64,000 nucleotides of DNA from positions 67,590,434 to 67,654,433 of the forward strand of contig NC_088794.1 in NCBI RefSeq assembly GCF_011386835.1, read 5' to 3'. Every line of letters starts with the position of its first letter. Within the stretch, counting starts at the first letter, position 1. Made by a program: the position numbers and the translations under genes. Below are positions 1 to 7,463 of the stretch, one piece after another. The notes below the pieces were generated by a model. The model searched no databases and was not told the origin of the DNA. It saw only the letters and a list, made by a program, of their open reading frames with translations. This stretch comes from Chrysemys picta bellii (taxonomy: Eukaryota; Chordata; Testudines; Emydidae).

Positions 1-658
1 TATTTATATTCCAGTTGATTTATTTTATAATTTATATGGTAAAAATGAGAACATAAGCAATTTTTCAGTAATAGTGTGCTGTGACACTTTTTTATTTTTA
101 TGTCTGATTTTGTAAGCAAGTAGCATGGGCTGTGGGTATTGAAGGCAGGACCCAAACAGCCTTGCATGGCCCCTCCCACAGTCTGCCCCCAGGCCCCTTC
201 CTGTTTGCCAGGCTGTACTGCAGGAGGCTTTCTTCCCCCTCCCTCCCATGGCTGGCTGGGGCTGGGGCGTTAATGGGGGCCAGCCTGTGCTCTGGGACTG
301 GGGGGGACATGCTGCCCACTCACCCACCCACCCACCTGGCGTCCAGGGATGAGCGGGGCCATGCCACCCACTCACCCGCCTGGCGTTCCAGGGCTGGGGG
401 CGCTAGGGTGGCCTAGGGGTGTGGGGAGGGAGGGGATGGCTGGCTGCCATGCTGGGAGGAGGGGGACTCTGGGCTTTGGGGGGTGGGGGGAGCGCTTAAG
501 CAGAAGGGTTGGTCCGGGCTGGGGGCTAGCCTCCCCGAGTCCAGGATTCACCTGCTACTCATGAAGTAGTTTTTAAGTGAGGTGAAACTTGGGAGGTACA
601 CATGACAAATCAGACTCCTGCAAGGGGTACAGTACTCTGGAAAGGTTGAGAACCACTG
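1..658. mobile_element. hAT (Charlie-like) DNA transposon, 3' part, with GC-rich internal block
   Basis: The right terminus ggttgagaaccactg at 644-658 is a typical hAT inverted repeat. The flanking AT-rich sequence (1-123 and 564-658) resembles vertebrate Charlie-type non-autonomous elements, and the left end lies before the window. A GC-rich block (124-563) with a partial tandem duplication (cacccactcaccc copies near 316 and 367) separates the halves and is flanked by AAGTAG at 118-123 and 564-569. Confidence 0.6.
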
Positions 659-1377
659 GCATAGAGAGCATGCTAAATACTAAAACAGTGTTAAAATATA
701 ACTCTCAAAGTGAATGTAGCCATTGCATAGAAAATGGGAAAGTAAATTCGTAGAGAGTGGTGTTTTGTGCAGGAAAAGAATATGAAGTCTGTTTGCAAGC
801 AAAGCCTGTCAGGCTCAGAGTATCAGGCAAGGAGTAGTACCATTTTGTCAACTTTTACTGGAAAGATCTTTCAATTTGATTCTGCTAGTAAAAGCTGCAC
901 CTTCTGTCGTGAGTACTTCAGATCTGGAGACTGAAACTGATGGCAGACATTCAGCCACCTCGGTTTTCCAGGTGTGAAGTCCTCATTTTAAATTCCCTGA
1001 AACCCAAAGAAATGTTGTGTAACCCAATAGCTTAGCTGGGTGGTAATTGAAGCAAAAACTAATTGTTACAAGTCCTTTGCTACTCTTCTTGAAAGAGAGA
1101 TGAATCATTTTCCACATGAGGATGCATTATTATTGCGAATATCCATGACCAGAATTAATTTGGGAAAAAATATGATGGCAAAGCTAATCCTGCGCAGAGA
1201 ACACTGATAGTGTTAACCTTTGGTTTTTTTTCCCCTGGAGTTTGTTGGAAAGGATGCTCTGCCAGAAAGAGGGAAATCTTTGAATTTAGTTGGTGATATA
1301 ATCCTTTATTTGTCAGTGTGATTCATTGTTCTGATATGAGGTTCAATAATATATTTTTAATAATGTGATTCTCTGAC
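659..1377. other. LGR4 intron 4, unassigned sequence
   Basis: About 720 bp of ordinary AT-rich intron between the hAT copy and the LINE target duplication. I see no exon, RNA gene or recognisable repeat. Confidence 0.5.
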
Positions 1378-1390
1378 ATCAGTCACATGA
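1378..1390. repeat. Left target-site duplication of the LINE
   Basis: ATCAGTCACATGA is repeated without mismatch at 6779-6791. It directly abuts the tandem tail of the element. Confidence 0.9.
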
Positions 1391-1429
1391 TGATGATGAT
1401 GATGTGCGATCACTCGTTACCGAGTATGA

Positions 1430-2003
1430 TCATCTTCCTTGGGAGTTATGGGTCCTCAGATGGCTAATAAGGCCAATCCGTGAACCACAAGTTCTATTAC
1501 AATGAGGGCAGATGTTTTCAGGCTCAGCAGGAGGCTGTTGACCATGACTGGAGAACAGTCGCTCCTTCCTCCTGTGCCTCTTGTCCTCTTCGGCTTGTTG
1601 GCGAGCAAGTTCAAAATGCAGGGGACCATCACGTAGGACTTCACTCCATTTTTTAAGCAATCCTGGGCAAGTCTCTCCCAGGTATTAATGTCAATATTAA
1701 ATTTTTTAGGTTGTCCTTCAGGGAGTCCTTATAACGCGTCTGTTGTCCACCCACGTTACGGTACCACAGGACCTGTTTTGGGAGGCGATGGTCTGGCATC
1801 CTGACAACGTGACCAGTCCAGTGGAATTGCTGACGGATGATCATTGCCTCGATACTGGTGGTCTTTGCCTCTCCCAGAACACTAATATTGGTGCACCTGT
1901 CTTCCCATTTGATCTTCAGAATCTTACAGAGGCAGCGCTGATGGTGCCAATCAAGGACTTTCAAGTGGTATCTATAGGTTGTCCAAATTTCGGACCCATA
2001 CAA
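1430..2003 (-). pseudogene. LINE ORF C-terminus: post-RT region and C2H2 zinc finger
   Basis: Two overlapping frames read MYGSEIWTTYRYHLKVLDWH down to GRDLPRIA (2003-1653), then LKKWSEVLRDGPLHFELARQ to the end (1660-1430). The C-terminus contains CPHCNRTCGSRIGLISHLRTH, a C2H2 zinc finger typical of the C-terminal tail of some non-LTR element proteins. The frame change near 1655 shows decay. Confidence 0.8.
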
Positions 2004-2147
2004 CCGTGTTGGGAGAATAACGGTTTGATAAACAAGAAGCTTGGTGTCTGTTCGAATGGTGTGATCTTCAAAGATCCTGTGCCGTAAATGAGAAAAAGCT
2101 ATACTGGCACAGCTCAGGCGATGCGGAATTTCAGCATCAATATCTGC

Positions 2148-3408
2148 CTAGGATGAAAGATGACTTCCAAGATAGAGGAAATGATTGACATTCTCCAGTG
2201 CCACTCCACTGATTTTGATAGATGGGGCATGTAATAGCTCATTTGGAGAGGGCTGATAGAGTACTTTAGTCTTCTTGATATTAAGACTGAGACCAAGACA
2301 TGCATAAGCATCAGCAAACACATTCAAGATAGTTTGAAGATCTTTCTCAGAGTGGGCAAAGATTGCGTTGTCATCAGCATACTGAAGTTCCACAATAGAT
2401 GTTGTGGAAATCTTACTCTTGGCTTTGAGCCTGCTAAGCCTGAAAAGCTTTCCATCCATTCTGTAAGTGATTTCAATGCCAGCTGTAAACTTCCCAGCAA
2501 TTAGGTAAAGAATGACAGCTATAAAAACCTCAAACATGGTTGGAGCGATGATACAGCCCTGTTTGACTCCTGTTTGTACTTTGAAAGGTTCACTCTGGGA
2601 GCCAGTGCTGCTCAGAACAGTCGCTTTCATGTTATCATGAAACAATTTTAGGACATTGGATGTCCTGATAAATACATCAATCTTAGAAAGTACAGTCCAG
2701 AGGGCACGGCGATTCACTGAGTCAAAGGCTTCTGTTAGATCAATAAAAGCCATGTACAGTGGTCAGTTTTGCTCCCGACACTTTTCTTGCAGCTGCCGTG
2801 CTGTGAAGATCATATCCACAGTTCCATGGTCGGAAACCACTCTGTGACTGGTAACATTTCTTCTGATGGGGCAGAAGGCGGGTTTCAAGGATCCGCACCA
2901 GAACTTTGCCTGCAGTGGCTAGGAAGGAGATACCATGATAATTTCCACAATCCACTTTATCCCCTTTCTTGCCCAGGGTGACAATCAAGGCATCCATCAT
3001 TTCACTGGGTATCTCCTCCTTTATCCAGATTTTAAGGATAAGCAGGTAAAGCTGCTGAATTAGCTCTGGACTACCGGTTTTGAAGATTTCAGTAGGGATC
3101 CCATCTAGACCTGCTGCCTTGTTGTTCTTCATCTGCATGCTGGCATTGTGCACTTCATACAAATTGGGAGGGTCTCCGAACTCATCTCTAAATGGTCGTT
3201 GAGGGATTTGCTCAAGGACTTCATCTACAGCCATAGAATTACGGTTAAGGAGATCTTCAAAATGTTCTTTCCAGCGAGAATTGATGGCTTCGTTGTTCTT
3301 CAGAAGTGTGGTTCCGTCCTTAGAGCGAAGAGGATTTATACCGTGATAAATTGGCCCATAAACAGTCTTGGTGGCACTAAAGAAACCACATGTATTGTGG
3401 ATGTCCAC
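2148..3408 (-). pseudogene. LINE reverse transcriptase domain, frameshifted
   Basis: The frame from 3408 to 2740 holds the fingers region (NNKAAGLDGIPTEIFK, then GNYHGISFLATAGKVLVRIL). The frame from 2753 to 2148 holds AFIDLTEAFDSVNR and the catalytic YADD box in LQYADDNAIFAHS. The catalytic aspartates are retained, but the two frames do not join, so the enzyme is broken near 2745. Confidence 0.88.
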
Positions 3409-3470
3409 CAGATGTTGGAGTTCTTGTGCTTTCTCAGTCCACCATTTGTTCTTAAGTTCTCTGATTTTAC

Positions 3471-3512
3471 GTTGTACTTCCGTTCTCGCCTTGGTTGTAC
3501 TTCCGTTCTCGC
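3471..3512. repeat. Short tandem duplication in LINE ORF
   Basis: gttgtacttccgttctcgc occurs at 3471-3489 and again at 3494-3512. It lies in the stretch where the LINE reading frame is lost between the endonuclease and the RT. Confidence 0.8.
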
Positions 3513-3536
3513 TTCTCTCTTTATATTACAATTATA

Positions 3537-4383
3537 TTACAATTTGTCATTCTGCCAAGCACTAAATGTCATTCTCTTCTCATTGATGAGTTGCTCAATT
3601 TCAGCATCATTCTTGTCAAACCAGTCCTGATGTTTTCTGGTGTGGTAGCCTATGGTTTCCTCACAGGCATTGATGATTACTGCTTTCAACTGGCTCCAAT
3701 GTTCCTCAATTTCTTCTGGAAACTCTGATGGGAGCTTTTCTTCTAAGACTGCTTGGAAGTGGTCACGCTTAATAGGGTCCTTCAAGTCTTGAACCTTCAG
3801 TTTGCATCTGACCTGCTTCTTTTGCAGCCTCCATTTGGGAGTGATCTTAATTTTCATTGTGGATCGAATAAGGCGATGATCAGTCCAACAGTCATCAGCA
3901 CTTGTCATTGTTCTTATGAGAAGTATGTCACTATGATCTCGGGTACGAACTATGACGTAGTCAAGGAGATACCAGTGCTTTAATCGTGGGTGTCTCCAAG
4001 ATGTTTTGAACTTTTCCCTTTGTCAGAAAAGGGTGTTTGTAATAATAAGTTCATGTTCAGCACACTTGGTCAGGAGGAGAATTCCATTTGAATTACTGTT
4101 GCCAACTCCTTCTTTCCTGATTGTTCCTTTCCATAGGTCTGAGTCTTGTCCTACATGTGCATTGAAAAGCCCCAGAAGGATGATCTTGACTGCTGTAGGG
4201 GTCTCTGATAAAATAGTTTCCAACTGAGAATAAAAATCTTCCTTTACATTCTCATCGGCATCCAGTGTTGGTGGATAGGTGCTAACAATAGTTGCCTGTT
4301 GATTTTTGGTGAGCCTCAGTTGGAGTGTCAAAAACCGCTCATTGATGCCAAGTGGTACCTCAGAGAGGCACCTTACGAGCTTG
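3537..4383 (-). pseudogene. LINE APE-type endonuclease, C-terminal half
   Basis: The segment 4383-4023 encodes LVRCLSEVPLGINERFLTLQ through LGLFNAHVGQDSDLW and GILLLTKCAEHELIITNTLF. Segment 3908-3537 continues with CWTDHRLIRSTMKIKI. The usual GDFN box reads GLFN, losing a metal or phosphate-contacting aspartate, while the DHR box is kept. The two segments are in different frames. Confidence 0.8.
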
Positions 4384-4573
4384 TTCTTCTTCGAGTGATT
4401 GTTCACATCCATTACACAATAGGTGCGCGCGCATCGCGTGCACGGATGTCGGAAACTTTTTCCCTCAGTGGCTCCCGTCGGGCCGGCAGGGTCCCCCCTC
4501 CCACCACAGCGGCGCCCTGCTCTAGCATATATATATCCCTGCGGGCCCGACCCTCCCTCAGTTCCTTCTTACC
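4384..4573 (+). repeat. DIRS left inverted terminal repeat
   Basis: This repeat is the inverted counterpart of 5600-5800. Shared blocks include catcgcgtgcac, ggctcccgtcgggc, tatatatatcc and gcgggcccgaccctccctc. The TATATATA stretch near 4531 may be a promoter element, which is inference. Confidence 0.85.
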
Positions 4574-4729
4574 GTCCGTGGTGGCGTTGGAACAACTCTG
4601 TCTCTCGTCTGAGAGTGTCCCTTAGCGTAGTAGTTAGTGTTAATCTTAGCAGTTATCAGATCTTTCGAAATACATCTCACGGCGTGGTATCTCTCTGGCT
4701 AAAGGATACGGAGCACAGGTGCTCCCACC

Positions 4730-5428
4730 AGGTCCAGCAAATTCTTCTTGGTAGTAGGAAGCCCTCCACAAAAGCGACCTACCTTGCCAAATGGAAGAGA
4801 TTCTCCCACTGGTGTGAGCCTCATCACATACAGCCTCTGCAGGCCTCCGTCCCATCAATTCTGGACTACTTGCTGCACCTCAAGCATCAAGGGCTCACCC
4901 CCGCCTCAATTAAAGTGCATCTGGCTGCCATATCAGCGTTCCACCCTGGAGAGTTGGGAGTTTCGGTGTTCTCCAATCCCACAGTAGTCCGATTCCTCAA
5001 GGGGCTGGAGAGGGTGTTTCCCTACAAGCCACCGCAGCCTACATACCCTCGATGTCTGTAGAGCCTTGGCATTTTATCTAGAACGGACCAGGCCATTCCG
5101 CAAGTCGATGCAACTTTTCATTGCCATTGTGGAGAGAATGAAAGGCCAGCCTATCTCGGCGCAACGCTTGTCAGCATGGATTGTGCTTTGCATACGCACA
5201 TGCTATGAGCTCGCCAACGTACCAGCCCCGGAGATCAGGGCTCACTCGACTAGGCTCACTCGACAAGCGTCCTCGGCGGCTTTCTTGGCGCAGGTTCCAC
5301 TCCAGGAAATCTGTAAAGCAGCCACCTGGTCGTCGGTGCATACGTTCACAGCCCACTACGCGATCCATCATCAGACCAGAGAGGACGCGGTGCTCGGCAG
5401 GGCTGTGCTTCAATCAGTTGTTCCTTGA
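4730..5428 (+). pseudogene. DIRS tyrosine recombinase remnant
   Basis: The N-terminal core-binding region (4748-5040) reads RKPSTKATYLAKWKRFSHWC and TPASIKVHLAAISAFH. After a stop and deletion near 5061 the catalytic C-terminus (5066-5428) carries RAHSTR (His at 5243, Arg at 5252), ATW (Trp at 5327) and HY (nucleophile Tyr at 5357). The middle part with the first catalytic Arg is missing, so it cannot be an active recombinase. It resembles DIRS recombinases rather than phage or crypton proteins because of the HSTR...CKAATWS spacing and the ICR context. Confidence 0.85.
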
Positions 5429-5461
5429 CTCCTACCCTCTTGCACTGGTAAGCTTGTGAGT

Positions 5462-5566
5462 CACCTAATGTGTAATGGACGTGAACAATCACTCGAAGAA
5501 GAAAAAATGGTTACCTACCTTCTGTAACGGTTGTTCTTCAAGATGTGGTGTTCACATCCATTACAC
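5462..5566 (+). repeat. DIRS internal complementary region (ICR)
   Basis: The first half (5462-5505) is the reverse complement of the element's left end (4385-4427). The second half (5506-5566) is the reverse complement of its right end (about 5767-5829). The two meet at gaagaaaaaatggttacc, so the region is a template of the circular junction, as known for DIRS replication. Confidence 0.88.
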
Positions 5567-5599
5567 CTCCCACCCTCCTTCCCCTCTGTCGGAGTCACC

Positions 5600-5826
5600 G
5601 GCAAGAAGGAACCGAGGGAGGGTCGGGCCCGCAAGGATATATATACGCTAGAGCGGGGCACCGCTCTGGCGGGAGGGGGACGGGAGCCGCCCTGCCAGCC
5701 CGACGGGAGCCGCTGAGGGGAAAAGTTTCCGATGTCTGTGCACGCGATGCGTGCAAACCTAATGTGTAATGGACATGAACAACACATCTCGAAGAACAAC
5801 CATTACAGAAGGTAGGTAACCATTTT
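5600..5826 (+). repeat. DIRS right inverted terminal repeat with outer extension
   Basis: Reverse complement of the left repeat over about 5600-5800, then an extra 26 bp (cattacagaaggtaggtaac and following) absent from the left end. An asymmetric right end is usual in DIRS elements. Confidence 0.85.
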
Positions 5827-5831
5827 TTCTT

Positions 5832-6060
5832 TATAGCAAAGCCCACTCCATGCAATCGGGGTTCATCTATAGATTTTTCCCTTCCAGAAGAGGTGTATCC
5901 TCCTTTCTCCTCCCTCACCTGTCCTTCATCAGCTCTTCTTGTTTTGGTCAAAGCAGCAATATCGATGTTAAACCGACTCAATTCATGAGCAATAATGGCT
6001 GTATGTCACTCTGGTCGGTCGCTGTTTGAGTTGTCCATCAGGATACATACGTTCCAAAAT
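5832..6060 (-). pseudogene. LINE APE endonuclease, N-terminal part (other side of the DIRS insertion)
   Basis: Reading from about 5981 to 5832 gives SRFNIDIAALTKTRRADEGQ, then EEKGGYTSSGREKSIDEPRL and GVGFAIK, which is cut exactly at the DIRS border. The same reading resumes beyond 4383 with NKLVRCLSE. The catalytic glutamate expected in the ALxET box is Lys here (ALTKTR). Upstream to about 6060 the frame contains at least one stop. Confidence 0.8.
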
Positions 6061-6778
6061 TGAAAAGTTTCTTACATTTTTAATCGCTGAGGTGGTGATC
6101 CTGCTGGATGCGGCTATCCAGCCAGGAGAAACAGAGGCAAAACAATTTTTAGGGTACCTTTTCTAACCCCCTCCCATGTGGGGTGAGCAAAGTGGATCCT
6201 AAAAAGGACTGCTCAGTCGTGGGTGTAGCTGCCGAGATGCTCGACCCGTCTCAATCCTCGAACAAGACGATTGTATCACACACCCACCGCCTGTGTGTCA
6301 GTCTGTGACTAGGAACTTCTGGATTTCACTATCCTGTTCCCGCTGCCACTCGCCAATCACCACCGGATTTTTGACTTGTACAAATGTTATTTTCCCAAAA
6401 AACTGGAAGATTAAAGTGGGGAGACTGGTGCACAACAGTCACCACACTACCCTTGACAGATGGAGGACTTGAACCATGGACGAGGATGATTGGAACCATG
6501 GACACCATGACGATTGGAAAGCCTCTATTTGCTGCAGCCTTCATCCACCTTCACAGCCATTGTAACATTACACAACAGTTTCACCTCCACTGTGCAGTTA
6601 TCCTCCATCTGCTCTGCAGTTAGGGACTTCTTGGATCACACTTTGTCTGGAACCTCTCCCTTGACCGTTCTGCCATGGGTGACCCTAAGGGAGTACATGA
6701 CTCCAGGCAGCATCGCTCTTGGGGTCATTGAGATACGCAAGCCTCTCCACCACTACAAGGTGGTGATCCATGGAGAGG
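6061..6778 (-). other. LINE 5' leader region with terminal stem-loop
   Basis: About 700 bp lie between the start of recognisable endonuclease and the 5' target duplication, with no long frame on the minus strand. At the extreme 5' end CCTCTCC pairs with GGAGAGG and CACCAC pairs with GTGGTG, giving a two-part stem within 6736-6778. Confidence 0.6.
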
Positions 6779-6791
6779 ATCAGTCACATGA
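6779..6791. repeat. Right target-site duplication of the LINE
   Basis: Perfect 13-bp copy of 1378-1390, marking the 5' end of the minus-strand LINE. Confidence 0.9.
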
Positions 6792-7247
6792 GTAGTACAG
6801 TAATAACAGAAAGCAACACACTAATAGTATCGAATACTATTTACAGTGTACCTACAGAGAGGATTTCAGTCAAGATAATGTAGTTTAATGCATTAAAACC
6901 ATCTCTTTGTAAATTTGTTCCAGTAATGTGTACTGCTGTGCATAGTGGAGTCTTCTGTAGAATTGTTATCCATTCAGATTTTATAAAGATTGTAATTTTA
7001 AAAATTATTTTACTGTGTTAAATATGGACAGGAAAAGAATAATTTTGCTATTTGAATGATCTGAGCTGTTTATTTGGATAAAAACATGTTCAGGGCCCTT
7101 TCAGCGGCATCTCAAAACTTTCAGGTGATGAATTCTTCCCGTAAAACTATTTGAGTTTTAAAATATATTTGTGTGTTTTAATCCATACTTGTACTTAACA
7201 AAGACTTGTGAACTTCACTAATTTCAATTATTTTTGTTTCTATTTAG
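6792..7247. other. LGR4 intron 4, 3' end
   Basis: Unique-looking AT-rich intron leading to the exon 5 acceptor. No repeat or RNA recognised. Confidence 0.5.
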
Positions 7248-7463
7248 GCGTTTAGATGCTAACCATATTACTGCAGTCCCAGAAGACAGTTTTGAGGGTC
7301 TTGTCCAGCTACGTCACCTGTGGCTGGATGACAACAGCTTGACAGAAGTCCCCATTCATCCACTCAGCAATCTTCCTTCTTTGCAGGCCTTAACTCTGGC
7401 TCTCAACAAAATAACACACATTCCTGACTTTGCATTTACAAACCTTTCAAGTCTCGTTGTTCT
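7248..7463 (+). CDS. LGR4: LGR4 exon 5: LRR4-LRR6
   Basis: This 216-nt exon is exactly three 72-nt LRR units. It reads [18 protein letters not shown], then [17 protein letters not shown], then [16 protein letters not shown]. The acceptor is tatttag/G and the donor is TCT/gtgagt. It begins with the third base of a Leu codon and ends after two bases of the next, so both introns are phase 2. It is the only exon here carrying three repeats; the following LRR exons carry one each. Confidence 0.96.

Larger units (their letters stand above)
4384..5826 (+). mobile_element. Internally deleted DIRS retrotransposon nested in the LINE endonuclease
   Basis: The 1.44-kb element has inverted terminal repeats of about 190-200 bp (4384-4573 and 5600-5826), a tyrosine-recombinase remnant on the + strand, and an internal complementary region (5462-5566). 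This is the diagnostic layout of DIRS elements. Gag and RT/RNase H are absent. TTCTT occurs at both junctions (4384-4388, 5827-5831) and there is no target duplication. Removing the element restores continuity of the LINE endonuclease frame. Confidence 0.88.
1391..6778 (-). mobile_element. Near full-length non-LTR retrotransposon (LINE), interrupted by a DIRS element
   Basis: On the minus strand an endonuclease-RT protein can be followed through several broken frames from about 6040 down to 1430. The element is bounded by a perfect 13-bp target duplication, ATCAGTCACATGA, at 1378-1390 and 6779-6791. Its 3' end is a short ATC-type tandem tail at 1391-1404. The 5' end holds a stem-loop (6736-6778) and a leader of several hundred bases. 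Subtracting the 1.44-kb DIRS insertion leaves about 3.94 kb. Domain order is APE endonuclease, reverse transcriptase, C-terminal C2H2 finger. I could not assign the clade; presence of the finger argues against plain RTE. Confidence 0.9.

Noticed and set aside
3148..3630. 160-codon + strand frame inside the LINE
   Set aside because: It is the reverse shadow of the minus-strand LINE protein, which has recognisable RT and endonuclease motifs.
4423..5061. Host gene reading of the 212-codon + frame
   Set aside because: Its first half is translated terminal repeat and its second half is a DIRS recombinase N-terminus. Flanking ITRs and the ICR show it is transposon DNA.
4384..5826. LTR retrotransposon or endogenous retrovirus
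   Set aside because: The terminal repeats are inverted, not direct, there is no target duplication, no primer-binding site was seen, and the enzyme is a tyrosine recombinase.
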